Source: Erythrophleum ivorense (taxonomy: Eukaryota; Streptophyta; Magnoliopsida; Fabales; Fabaceae). Taken from it: a DNA stretch of 64,000 nucleotides. The stretch spans positions 3,557,501 to 3,621,500 of the forward strand of contig JAIUCV010000076.1 in NCBI GenBank assembly GCA_026724425.1, in the 5' to 3' direction. A program made the translations under genes and the position numbers. Positions within the stretch are counted from its first letter, which is position 1. Each line of letters starts with the position of its first letter. The notes beneath the pieces are model-generated. The model searched no databases. It saw nothing but the letters and a program-made list of their open reading frames with translations, and had not been told where the DNA came from. This document shows positions 21,044-31,825 of the stretch, one piece after another.

Positions 21044-23767
21044 ATGACAAGAAGGTCCAATCCGGACAATACCATAGAAGAAGATCTTGACATTGACCAA
21101 CTTGAAAGAACACTTAGGCGGCAAAGAAGAGAAAGAATGAATCAAGGCGGTGAAGCCGCGACACAAGGTGGCCAACAACAAGCCCCTAACCAAGAACAAC
21201 AACCACAAGCCCCTCATGTCTTACCAGAAGCCGGAGCTGACCAGCCAGCACAAGGAGCCGTGCCTCAACCCAATCAAAACGCTCCCGGTGTAGCCGATCA
21301 GCCGCAGCCGCAACAACAACAACAGCAACCGGGTCAACAAGACGCCGGTCAACCATCAAACCAGCATCATCAAAACCCCCATGGCGGTCACCAAGGGATG
21401 CCTCAAGCTCAACCACATGCGCCTCCAAGGAGAGCACAATTCGCTCAGCATCCAAGGCATCCGACTATGGGAGATTTTGATTCATCCGATGCATTCTTCT
21501 TGGATAGGAATCCAATCCGACCACCTCAGCCTCCAAGGAACGACTTTGAGATCAAGCCACAAATCATTGCCTTGGTGAAACAAAACCAATTCCATGGTTT
21601 GTCCACCGAACATCCACTTGACCATGTCGACACCTTTGAGGAGATATGTAGCACTACTCGGATCAATGGAGTGTCACCGGACTACTTCAAGTGCAAGTTG
21701 TTTACCTTCTCTCTAAGTGACAAGGCACTTAGATGGGTAAAGTCTCTACCACCTCAATCCATTACAACATGGAATGAATACAAGGGAGCTTTCTTAAACC
21801 AATTCTACACCAAGCAAAGATCAAACTCTATAAGGAGCAAGATATCCGGATTTAAGCAAGCACCAATGGAGTCTTTCTATGAAGCTTTGGAGCGCTTCAA
21901 GGAGTATGCAAGAGATTGCCCTAATCATGGCTTCTCAGAAGGTAACCTTTGGAACATCTTTTACAATGGGATTGATCACAAGTACAAGCTTTCACTTGAC
22001 ACCGCGAGCAATGGCAACTTCATGACCAAATCGGTGCCGGAGGCTAAGCTTTTGATCGAGAATCTTGCTGCAAGTGATTCCAATGCATGCCCTGAGTACA
22101 ATAGAGGAGTGAGAACCACAAGCTCATCATCGGAATCGGCTCAAATCACGGAGTTGAAGAACATGGTCTCACAACTACTAAAGAGCAACCGAGGAGTGCA
22201 TGCGATTGATGATGTCTTGGCCACTAATGAAGAGCCTCTCATGGAGTTTATGAGAGATGGAGCTGAAGAAAATCAAGAGGAAGTCAACTACATAGGAGGT
22301 AACTACGGTAATAGAGGATACAATCAGCCATTCCGCGCCCACCCCAACCTCTCCTACCGAAGCACCAATGTGGAGAATCCAAATGATCAAGTCTATCCGG
22401 GCCAAAACACTTATCAAGGAGGCCAAAACGCTTACCAAGGAGGTCAATACCAGCCTAAGCAACAATTCTATCCTAAGGGAGTCTACCAAGTGAAGCAGCC
22501 ACTCACTTTTCCCCAAGGAGTTGCACCGGCTCAACAAGAAGAGAAAGTAGATGTGGCGGTTACAAAATTTATGGAAGAACAAAGACAAGCTACCAAGAGC
22601 TTGCATGAGAAGATGGATCACATGTTTGGTGATCTAAGCAACAAGTTTGGGGCGTTGTCAACCCACGTCCGGAAGTTGGACGTTCAAGTCGCTCAAACAG
22701 CCGAGGCGGTTAAAAAACAACAAGAGGCAAATCCGCAAAAGTTTTGTAGTGTTGTTTCATCCAAGGAGGACCCACCGGCCATTGTCTCCATACCATCTCA
22801 AGAAGAAGAAAGGGAAGATGAGCCTAAGGAGAGGTACAAACCAGAGAGGTACACATGGGAATCAAGGCGAGCTTACAAGAGAAGGCTTGACAACAAGCCG
22901 TTGCTTAAACAAGGTGATCCCGGGAAGTTTGTTATCTCCGTTTGTATCAACGGATACCAACTCACCGATTGCTTGTGTGATAGTGGAGCAAACGTGAACC
23001 TCATGCCTCTTGCACTAGCCAAAGATTTGGGATTCAAATATTTCAAAGAGCCTAAGGTGAGAGTGGAGTTTGCGGATCTATCAAGCATGGAGCCTTATGG
23101 AGTGCTTGAAGATGTTATGCTAGAGATTGGAGAGAGACATGTCCCAACCGATTTCCAAATCATGGTATGGGAAGGATCAAAGAGGAATCAGCTGATTCTT
23201 GGTACCCCATTCTTAGCCACAGCCGGGGCGGTCATCAATTACATGAGAAACCAACTAACACTTGGTCATGTCCGGCAAGATGTCTTTTTCCCAAGCATCA
23301 ACTTCAAACAAGCTCCAAGCGCAGTCAAACTACCACCAGAAAGGAGCACACTCATGCCAAGAGAAGGAGCCGAGCGGCCAAGAAGCACCAAGAAGGGCGA
23401 GCCCTACCCTAAACCAAAAGAAGCGATGAAATCGTTGAAGCCGAAGCATGAGAATGTCTTCAAGGATATTCACTCGGTCTTGTCTTCGTCTTTTAACAAT
23501 CATGGAGATGAAGAAGAACCTGACGGTGTGCCTAAGCCCTTTGCCAGCATAAGAATCCTTCTCCCAAAGGATCCGGACCCCAAAGATGAGCAAACCGCAA
23601 AGGAAAGACTCGGAAAAACCTTAAAACTTTTTCCGAGAGCTTTGGTCTTCAAAGACGACATGGAAGATGATCATGGAGAGCCCAAACCACCTCATGAGCC
23701 ACCTGAACCAGAATGTGAAGACACCAAAGGGATCCCAAACCCTTTGGCCGATCACATCCGCACCTAA
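21044..23767 (+). CDS. element B Gag-protease polyprotein
   Basis: About 907 codons without a stop, from the ATG (MTRRSNPDN) just after a pyrimidine-AG stretch. Residues about 20-140 are rich in Gln and Pro. A retrotransposon Gag capsid domain follows from about residue 170 (FEIKPQIIALV, FHGLSTEHPLDHV) to about 330. A Gly/Gln/Tyr-rich segment with repeated YQGGQN units lies around residues 430-490. A retroviral-type aspartic protease has its active site DSGANVNLMP near residue 646. The C-terminus is charged and rich in Lys and Pro, with no RT. Gag forms the particle and the protease cleaves it. The motif after the stop is described separately. The frame is intact, so the protein could be made today. 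Confidence 0.9.
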   Translation: MTRRSNPDNTIEEDLDIDQLERTLRRQRRERMNQGGEAATQGGQQQAPNQEQQPQAPHVLPEAGADQPAQGAVPQPNQNAPGVADQPQPQQQQQQPGQQDAGQPSNQHHQNPHGGHQGMPQAQPHAPPRRAQFAQHPRHPTMGDFDSSDAFFLDRNPIRPPQPPRNDFEIKPQIIALVKQNQFHGLSTEHPLDHVDTFEEICSTTRINGVSPDYFKCKLFTFSLSDKALRWVKSLPPQSITTWNEYKGAFLNQFYTKQRSNSIRSKISGFKQAPMESFYEALERFKEYARDCPNHGFSEGNLWNIFYNGIDHKYKLSLDTASNGNFMTKSVPEAKLLIENLAASDSNACPEYNRGVRTTSSSSESAQITELKNMVSQLLKSNRGVHAIDDVLATNEEPLMEFMRDGAEENQEEVNYIGGNYGNRGYNQPFRAHPNLSYRSTNVENPNDQVYPGQNTYQGGQNAYQGGQYQPKQQFYPKGVYQVKQPLTFPQGVAPAQQEEKVDVAVTKFMEEQRQATKSLHEKMDHMFGDLSNKFGALSTHVRKLDVQVAQTAEAVKKQQEANPQKFCSVVSSKEDPPAIVSIPSQEEEREDEPKERYKPERYTWESRRAYKRRLDNKPLLKQGDPGKFVISVCINGYQLTDCLCDSGANVNLMPLALAKDLGFKYFKEPKVRVEFADLSSMEPYGVLEDVMLEIGERHVPTDFQIMVWEGSKRNQLILGTPFLATAGAVINYMRNQLTLGHVRQDVFFPSINFKQAPSAVKLPPERSTLMPREGAERPRSTKKGEPYPKPKEAMKSLKPKHENVFKDIHSVLSSSFNNHGDEEEPDGVPKPFASIRILLPKDPDPKDEQTAKERLGKTLKLFPRALVFKDDMEDDHGEPKPPHEPPEPECEDTKGIPNPLADHIRT

Positions 23768-23787
23768 CCAAACAAAGACAAACGGGA

Positions 23788-23835
23788 GTCAAGCTAGATG
23801 ACTTTAAAACAAGCGCTTTGTGGGAGGCAACCCAC
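23788..23835 (+). promoter_or_regulatory. conserved post-ORF motif in element B
   Basis: GTCAAGCTA, then AGCGCT, 3 nt, then TGGGAGGCAACCCA (a 4-bp stem with a 6-nt loop). It starts 20 nt after the stop codon. The same parts in the same order follow the main ORF of elements C and D. Confidence 0.8.
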
Positions 23836-23979
23836 ACGGTATTTTTCTTTTCCTTTTTCATTTTTAGTTTTCACAACATTACTGCATGCATTTTGTTAGG
23901 ATGAGAAACCAAGAGGAGACCAAACAAGGAAATGTCCCACCCATTCATCCCACCCTTGTCCAAACCGACACCAAGGAGC

Positions 23980-24960
23980 GGGCACCACCTGGGAATACTA
24001 AAGGAAGGACGCAGAATCATTTTGGTCAAAGAACATCACCAAACGGTCGAGTAAAATTCAAGATATTCCATCTGGCGTGATTCTCTCGACCACACGGGTG
24101 CAAAGGAGTACACACTTGACCTATCTCACAATCCGTGTTACCAAAGTCCACCAAACTTCACAGGCGACCAGACAATACCATATTGGTCGGCAAATCCAAA
24201 AGATAGGACGGAGAAATGTGAACGGATGGGGAGATACGCACGAATGCCACATCCGGTCGATGGCGGGTAACCGAAGGCCGGCAAAAACCAATATCACGGC
24301 ATGGCGACACCACCACCTGGAAATGGATTCTTGCAGCTTCAACATCACCATTCCAAAAGAAAATCAAGGAACGAACGAGCCAAATTTAAGGACGGTCAAA
24401 AATCTCTTCCCGGAGCCGTTTACACCACGTTGTGAAGGAAGTCTTACACCGCTAATCCATTTGACCTCAAACTTCACCAGTGCTCATAAAATATGAAGTT
24501 GGTCGGTGGAATTTCAAGCTCGGTCAGGAAATTCGTCACCGTTTGCGCTGTGGTCTATTGCACCCTCTTCGGATCGTCCGAATGGCCACCAAATGATGAA
24601 TCTCCCAAACCGCTCGTTTGTTTGACATGAAACTTCACCACTGCTCCTAAAATATATGATTGGTCGGTGGAATTTCAAGATAGGTCGGCCAAATATTGAC
24701 GGTTCGAGCTGTAGTCCATCACATCACCTTACGGCCGTCCGAAGGATCCTCCCGACACCGGATTTTCAACTCTGCTCATCCAAACGACCTGAAACTTCAC
24801 AAGCGACTATAAAACATCATATTGGACGGTAAATTTTCAATCCCGTTCATAAAATTCTTAACGGTTTGTCATGTGGTTCATAGCACTCATTTCGGGTCGA
24901 CCGAATGAGACATACACGACCGAAATGCAAACCAAAGGATTTCGGGCCTTGACCTTCAAC
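23980..24960 (+). repeat. degenerate tandem array, about 160 bp unit, in element B non-coding region
   Basis: The phrase AAACTTCAC recurs at about 24154, 24470, 24632 and 24794, each followed by a TTGG(T/A)CGGT block about 35 nt later and a CGGTTTG-like block. The spacing is close to 160 bp or twice that. Units are strongly diverged. No coding content is seen. Confidence 0.6.
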
Positions 24961-25130
24961 ACTTACCGACCCATCCTGCCTACAGAGGAGACCCAATCAG
25001 TAATATGACCCTGATCTTCATAACAATTGGTCATCACTTGGTAACATCATTCTGACCTTTCCCTTTTCCAAATTTATTATGTCTTTCACCCTTCTTAATC
25101 TGATTTTTTCTTACACCGGGACGGTGCAAG

Positions 25131-25147
25131 TTAAGTCTGGGGGGATT
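25131..25147 (+). other. internal polypurine-tract-like site of element B
   Basis: TTAAGTCTGGGGGGATT, 967 nt upstream of the true PPT, preceded by the phrase CACCGGGACGGTGCAAG that element C shares. Confidence 0.7.
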
Positions 25148-25539
25148 ATACTAATAAGTTTGTTCATTTTGACATTTTTGTTTGCATTGTTCTCATCTAA
25201 TCGAGTCGTTTTTATTGAGTCAAAACTTTTATCGAGAATTATGACTTTATCTTGGACCTAACCATTGTTTTGCATGCGTTTAAGTGACCATTGATCAGTA
25301 TTTGGCAGTCTACTCCATCACATGTGCACTATGAGTGGATCGATCTACCAAAAACGTCCACATCTCCAAGGGCTTAAGAAGGATACATCTTTGACTCCGC
25401 ACCTTAATGAACTTAACCTTCTCAGCTAGGGGCTTGGTTTTACAAAGGGTACGACTCCTCAACCTCACCAAATAGTGAAAGTCTATGTGAGTTCGGTTTC
25501 CCCTCTCTCTCCCCTTCAAATTAAGAAAAAGCACCAAGG

Positions 25540-25656
25540 TCCAAGTAACCGGGGATTAGGTGGCAACCACCATCAATACTCGCGTATATGGAAAACCTTT
25601 TGATCCAAGTAACCGGGGATTAGGTGGCTACAACCATCAATACTCGCGTCTATGGA
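25540..25656 (+). repeat. tandem duplication of about 52 bp in element B
   Basis: Two copies of a segment running from CCAAGTAACCGGGGATTAGG to CTCGCG and ATGG. Both copies also occur in element G at 63572-63688, so the duplication is an ancestral family trait. Confidence 0.85.
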
Positions 25657-26099
25657 AGATCCACCAAAAAAACCCTCCACAAAGAGGAGAAGAAGTCGAA
25701 TAAAAAAAAAATACTATGCTACCCTAAAAAAGGGATGAATCGACTTAAGAAGTGAGAAGAGAGAGAGGTGAAACAAGAGCCAAGACATGTGCCTTATAAA
25801 AGAGGATGGGTAAGAGTCTATAACCCCTTTGATCGATACTCCCTAGTTGAGACCACACCTTTAGAAACTAAAGGAGTCAAGGGTGGAGAATTTGGATGGC
25901 CTAAAGAGAAGTGGATTGCTTTGGGATGATTGCAAAACTCATGGTATGTACTCCATTGTTCTTAATTCTAAATGCCATTGCTGTTTTATGTGGATCACTA
26001 AGATAAATGTCAACATGGATTTCAAAAAAAAGATTTAAGAGTTCTCACGTTTTCAAACCTCTTTTCCTTTCTTAGTTTGCTTGAGGACAAGCAAAGGCT

Positions 26100-26113
26100 A
26101 AGTCTGGGGGAGT
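26100..26113 (+). other. 3' polypurine tract of element B
   Basis: AAGTCTGGGGGAGT lies directly before the 3' LTR (TGATATC at 26114). Confidence 0.85.
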
Positions 26114-27727
26114 TGATATCATCATATTTTGCATGTTTTTACTTAGTATTTTCATATGTTTTCAAGTGCTTTCAATAAGGCTTTATGCCTTTGGAGGTAG
26201 TTTTCTTGTATTTGTTGGTTTTGGAGTCTTAACAGGTTAAAACATCAAAAAGGATTCAAAAAGGAGCAAAAGAGCCTCAAACCATGATCCATGCAAGTTT
26301 CCAAGTCAAGAGCATCAATAATACTCCATTTGTCCGATTCTCGCATTTGGACAGAACCGGAGCATCCGAAAGATAACCGCGGCAAGGGGTCTTCCCGACG
26401 TCCAAAAATCATGATCTTGGTCTTGCTGGATAGATACTTGAGTTATGAATCACGACGAAGTGGATTCAAGTCATTTGGATCAAACATCACGGAGATACTC
26501 GTTTTCTCCCAAGACGTGTCCGCCAGGCGAGTAAACGAAGCCCATGGAGACTTGGCGCCACCAAATGGCCCGGGATGCAGCGGCATGGACCTTGTCTCGA
26601 CTTAACACAAGCCCAGATTGCTTTTGGTGGTTTACTTGTCCTAAACCCGGTCCAATCACGTCGCAAATCTTCAGAGTCGGTTAACCGGAAAGTTTCCTTT
26701 TTCAGCACCTCAATACCCTAGCGACTTCAAGCCTATAAATACAATGTTTTTAGCCTTTGGAGGAAGAGAGCCGCGAGTGTATTGTGCAAGAGAGAGAGCA
26801 GCCGTCAAGGAGGAGAAGCCCTAGGTGGTGCGCCGTCCAGAAGGAAGAAGGAAGGCGCCGTTCAACTCTTGCACTCGCATTCATCCTTGTTCTTTCATCT
26901 TTTCCTTTTCTCTTTTGTACTTTGGATTTCAAGTTATCAAGGGATTCGACCTGTTCTTCATCAGAGAAGCCTCTTTTCTATCCCTTATCTCTTTTATACT
27001 TGCATAATGATATCAAATATGCCTTGCTTGCTTGATCTCACTATGTCCGAGTAGATCCCTCGTTAGGCCGAGGGAGATCGATGGACTCTTAATATGTTTT
27101 GACTTGTTTGATTGCATAAAACGGGATTTACTCTTTTGGTTCTTCATCTTTGCTTGCTCTTATTGCTTGTTGTTAGGAAAGCGCGCCTCAACAACTCGAA
27201 TTTAGGTTGATACACTCTCCAAAAGCTTGTTGTATTGCCGAAACTAGTATTTGATGAGCTAAGTGTTTTAGGCTTCCAAAAGTCGACCTAAGGAACTTAG
27301 TGAACAATCACAACTTGAACATTAGCTAATGCATGCTTGTAACTTGTAATAACCATCGAAAGTTGAGTCTATTAGGTTGTTTAAGCATAGTGGCCGGAGC
27401 CACGAAAGTGGAAAGGTTATACCGTAGTGTTGTGAGTTCAAGGCGGTTTATAAATTATCCCATGCAATCTCTTGTCATTTCATTGAAAGTTTCCATTGAT
27501 TTTCCCATCTTGTTTACAACCTCATTCACTTACTCACTTGTTTTCCTTTGATTTTAGATCACCCCACACTCATATTCTTTGTTCTAGCTACTCATCACTC
27601 AACATAGACTAGAAACGAAATCTCTCTTCCTTGTGTTCGACCCCGACTTACCACGGCTGTGCACTTGCAGCTCTACCAAGTTGGGTTATAAATTGTATTA
27701 GTTTGAAGCATAAAACCCAACGCATCA
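26114..27727 (+). repeat. 3' LTR of element B
   Basis: Nearly identical to 19241-20872 apart from an 18-bp deletion and about four single-base differences that I can see. Confidence 0.92.
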
Positions 27728-27732
27728 TGTGG

Positions 27733-28981
27733 CGTCAGCGTTAGTGTCTCATTCAGTGGGGTCTGCGAGTCAGGCCGGTTTGGGTGCCAGTGCTAGTGTG
27801 GGGACTGGTACCGGTGGTGGTGTTGGGGCTGAGGCGGCCCCAGGTGGGGGTGGTGCTCCAGCTCAGGGTCATGATGACCTGGTTGTGGGATTACTGACGC
27901 AGCTGTTGGCACGTTTTTCGCCAGTGGTTTCAGAGCAGGCTCCGGGTGCACCTCCAAGGGCCGGGGCACAGTAGGATGCTACAGTTGTTGGGCAGCTGGG
28001 GCTGCAGTTGTTGGGCGTCCGCCTTATCTTGAGATGATGGGCAGATGCAGAGGATTGCTACACCTTTCTTCGAGGATAGAGTTGGGTCTGAGGAGGCCGA
28101 TGAGTGGCGTTTAAGACTGAAGCAGAACTTTGGTCTATCAGATACCCTGATAGAGTTGGCTGTGCATTATCTGGGTGGAGATGCACATTTGTGGTTGAGA
28201 GCCATTGAGGCTAGGAGGGCAGTGTGGACTTGGGGCGAATTCCTAGCGGAGTTCAACGCCAAGTATTTTCCTCAGGAGGCTCGAGATCGCCTTCATATGA
28301 GATTTATGGGGCTGTCTCAGGGAGAGAGTTCAGTGCGTGAGTACAACACCAAGTTCAGCAGGCTTGTGGTGCATACGGGTCGTGGTTTGGAGGACGAGCA
28401 GGCCCTTGTGCAGCGGTTTTTGCAGGGACTTTGTTTGATTATCCGGACTCAGTGCAGAGGTGCCATGTATACTACGAGGGCAGACCTAGTGGAGCTAGCA
28501 GCATCGATTGAGGAGGATCTACGGGAGCAGGTTGGTCCGGTAGCTGTTCTAGCTGCAGTTGCTCCTACTATCCAGCCGAGGAGTCAATAGCAGCAGCAGC
28601 GCAGAGGTTTTGGTTTTGGTTCTGGTTCTGGCAAAGGCGGTAAGCCTACACAGGAAGATAAGATTGGACGAGGTTTTTTGAGGCAACCAGAGTGGTCGTA
28701 GTGATTGTTTTGGTTGCGGGAGCACCGAGCATCGAGTGGCGAGTTGTCCCAAGAAGGACTCACCTCGGGAGGCGAGGGTGTGCTTCTATTGCAGAGAGCC
28801 GGGCATATCAGGCCAATGTGTCCCAAGTTGCAGCAGATGTCGGTGGCGTCGGTTCAGTCAGTAGTGGCTCAGCATTTGGCTCAGATTACGGCGTTGCAGC
28901 TGTTGGGTCAGATTGGATCGGCACCGCGAGTATACTCTTCGACAGAGGTCGGACAGCATAGTCAGTTCGAGCAGATTACAA
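27733..28981 (+). pseudogene. element A gag, main part
   Basis: Continues the gag frame from 19240. The capsid domain is recognisable around 28045-28440 (TPFFEDRVGSEEADEWR, AKYFPQEARDR). Two CCHC zinc knuckles follow: CFGC-x4-H-x4-C near 28709 and CFYC-x4-H-x4-C near 28783. A stop at 27972-27974, another at 28588-28590, a shift before the first knuckle and a one-base loss in the second knuckle make it a pseudogene. Gag would package the RNA. Confidence 0.85.
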
Positions 28982-29062
28982 GTAAAATTATTTGTCGTTG
29001 TTTGTTTTGACTATTTTTCCTGTGATAGAATGCTAGGGTTCTCAACGTATGCAATTTTGTAG
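28982..29062 (+). other. probable 81-bp intron between gag and protease of element A
   Basis: GTAAAATTA ... TTTTGTAG interrupts the frame between GQIT-type and TLLVGGFE-type residues, and joining at phase 1 restores it. The same donor (ACAG|GTAAAAT) is seen in element F gag near 48075 on the minus strand. Confidence 0.6.
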
Positions 29063-31825
29063 GGACCTTATTAGTGGGCGGTTTTGAGTCCCACGTGTTG
29101 TTTGAATCTGTAACATCGAATTGCTTCATTACTCCAAAGCGTACCGAGAGCAGTGGCATCCGGAGCAGCGCTGGTGAGCGTTCAAGTATGGTCAAGGTTG
29201 CTGGTGAAGGATTTCTGGCTACGTTCGGCCGTGCTAGAGCATTTGATGTTCAGATTGCGGGGCAGTCGATGCCAGCAGATTTGGTCATTAGTCCGGTGGA
29301 GCTGTATGATGTAATTCTGGGGATGGACTAGTTAGCATACTACATAGTCCATCTAGATTGTTATCGAGGCAGAGTGGTGTTTGAGCGGGATGCAGGGAGG
29401 TTGGTGTTTCAGGGAGTGAGACCGACTTCTGGGAGTCTTGTGATCTCGGCTATTCAGGCAAAGCAGATGATAGAGCGAGGTTGCGAGGCTTATTTGGCGA
29501 CGATTATAATGTCAGAGTCCAGTGGTAAGGTGACTATTGGGGATATTCGAGTTGTTCAGGAGTTCGAGGATGTATTTCGGTCGCTGAAGGGATTACAACC
29601 ATCTCGGTCTGATCCTTTCACGATTGAGCTAGAGCCGGGGACATCTCCGATATCTAAGACGCCTTACAGGATGGCTCCAGCAGAGTTGGCAGAGCTGAAG
29701 TAGCAGCTCGAGGACCTTTTGAGTGAGGGTTTTATTCAGCGGAGTGTTTCACCGTGGGGAGCGCCAGTTTTGTTCGTGACAAAGAAGGATGAGAGTTTCC
29801 GGTTGTGCATTGATTACCGGGGACTCACCGAGTCACTGTGAAGAACAGGTACCCTCTCCCGAGGATTGATGAGTTGCTGGATCAGCTGAGGAGTGCTACA
29901 TGGTTCTCCAAGATAGAATTGGCATCCGGTTATCATCAGATTTCCGATAGACGAGGAAAATGTTCGCAAGACGGCGTTCAAGACGAGATACAGACACTTT
30001 GAGTTTGTGGTCATGCCTTTCGGTTTGACTAATGCGCCGACAACTTTTATGAGGTTGATGAACGACGTGTTCAAGGAGTTTTTGGACGTGTTCGTTATCA
30101 TCTTCATTGACGACATTTTGGTATATTCGAGGAGTCCCGAGGAGCAGGAGACACATCTGAGATTGGTTCTGAAGAAGCTTAGAGAGCATAAGCTGTATGC
30201 TAAGTTGAGCAAGTGCAGTTTCTGGCAGCGAAAGATGGGATTTCTGGGTCACATTGTTTCTCCAGAGGGATTTTTAGTAGATCCGGCGAAGATTGAGGCT
30301 ATCAGAGATTGGCCTAGACCGAGTAGTGCTACCGAGATCAGGAGTTTTCTGGGTTTAACATGTTACTACAGGAGATTCGTCAAGGTGTTTGCAAGCATAT
30401 CTCAACCTATGACGAAGTTGACCGGCAAGGAGGTCCCGTTTGTCTGGTCACCGAAGTGCGAGGAGAGCTTTGTGAAGCTCAAGGAGATGTTGACTAGTAC
30501 ACCAGTTTTGGCGTTACCCGAGCCGGGGAAGCCTTACACAGTGTACTCAGATGCTTCATGAGTTGGTCTGGCTTGTGTTATGATGCAAGAGGGTAGAGTG
30601 ATTGCGTATGTTTCAAGGCAGTTGCAGGGTAGCGAGCGTAGTCGCCCTACACATGATCTTGAGTTGGGAGCGGTGGTCTTCGCGCTTAAGATTTGGAGGT
30701 CTTATTTGTATGGTGGTTCAGTGCAGATCTATACAAATCACAAGAGTCTGCAGCACATCTTCACTCAGCCTTTGTTGAATATGAGACAGATGCGTTAGGT
30801 TGAGTTTTTGGCAGATTATGACTGGGAGATTATTTATCATCCAGGCAAGGCCAACAAGGTGGCAGACGCGTTGAGTCGACGGAGGGTTGATTTAGCTTGA
30901 GAGCAGGATGTTGAGGCCTTGGTGAGCGAGATTAGTACGTTGCGTCTTTGTGCTATTTTGCATGAGCTTTTGGGTTTGGAGACAGTTGATCAGGCAGATT
31001 TGCTCAGTAGGATCAGAGTGGCTCAGGAAAGTGATCAGAGTTTGATTGATTTATCGCGAGCAGTTGGTTCTGAGTATCAGGACTCTGCGAATGGGACGAT
31101 TTTGATTCGTGGTCGGGTTTGTGTACCCAAGATCGAGGAGTTGAGACATGAGATTCTGAGAGAGGCTTATGCGAGCAAGTTCTCGATTCATCCAGGAGCG
31201 ACCAAGATGTACCATGACCTCAAGCGGTATTATCACTTGGTCGGGATGAAGAGAGATGTGGCTGATTGGGTTGCGAAATGCAACACGTGTTCGTTGGTCA
31301 AGGCAGAGCATCAGGTTCTGGGTGGTCTTCTGCAGAGTTTGCCCATTACATAGTGGAAGTGGGATATGATCACGATGGATTTCGTAGTGGGATTACCTAT
31401 CTCGCGGACCTAAGATGCTATTTGGGTGATTGTGGATCAGTTGACTAAGTCAGCACATTTTCTGGCCATTAAGAAGACAGATGGAGAAGCTGTCTTGGCT
31501 AAGAAATTTGTGAAGAAGATTGTGAGGCTGCATGGAGTGCCATCCAGTATTGTGTCAGATCGGGATCCTATATTCGCTTCTGAGTTTTGGAGAGCGTTTC
31601 AGGCAGAGATGGGTACTAAGGTGCATATGAGTACAAATTATCATCCATAGAACGATGGGCAGTCAGAGAGGACTATTCAGACTTTGGAGGATTTGTTAAG
31701 GATGTGTGTGCTAGACTAGGGTGGCCATTGGGCAGATCATTTGAGCTTGGTTGATTTTTCATACAACAACAGCTTTCAGGCGAGTATTGGGATTGATCCT
31801 TTTGAGACTTTGTATGGGAGGCCAT
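29063..31825 (+). pseudogene. element A pol: protease, RT, RNase H, first half of integrase
   Basis: The protease is dead: the usual DSGA reads ESVT after VLF. Reverse transcriptase is seen at about 29700-30200, with the catalytic FIDDILVYS near 30100 intact. RNase H starts at VYSDAS near 30540, followed by a stop. The integrase zinc-binding part ([27 protein letters not shown]) is at 31190-31320 and part of the DDE core follows. Stops lie near 29331, 29701, 30559, 30796, 31351, 31648 and 31717, and a frameshift at about 29826. Most stops are explained by CAG to TAG or TGG to TAG. Element C cuts the integrase at 31825 after YGRP. Confidence 0.85.

Larger units (their letters stand above)
19241..27727 (+). 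mobile_element. element B: young, gag-protease-only Athila-like retrotransposon
   Basis: Has 5-bp TSDs tgtgg (19236-19240 and 27728-27732), LTRs of 1632 and 1614 bp, a tRNA-Asp PBS, one gag-protease ORF, then 2.3 kb of non-coding DNA and a polypurine tract. RT, RNase H and integrase are missing, so it needs enzymes from elsewhere. By eye I count about four substitutions and one 18-bp indel between the LTRs, so the insertion is recent. Confidence 0.92.

Noticed and set aside
22178..22621. 147-codon minus-strand ORF inside element B gag
   Set aside because: A shadow of the gag frame.
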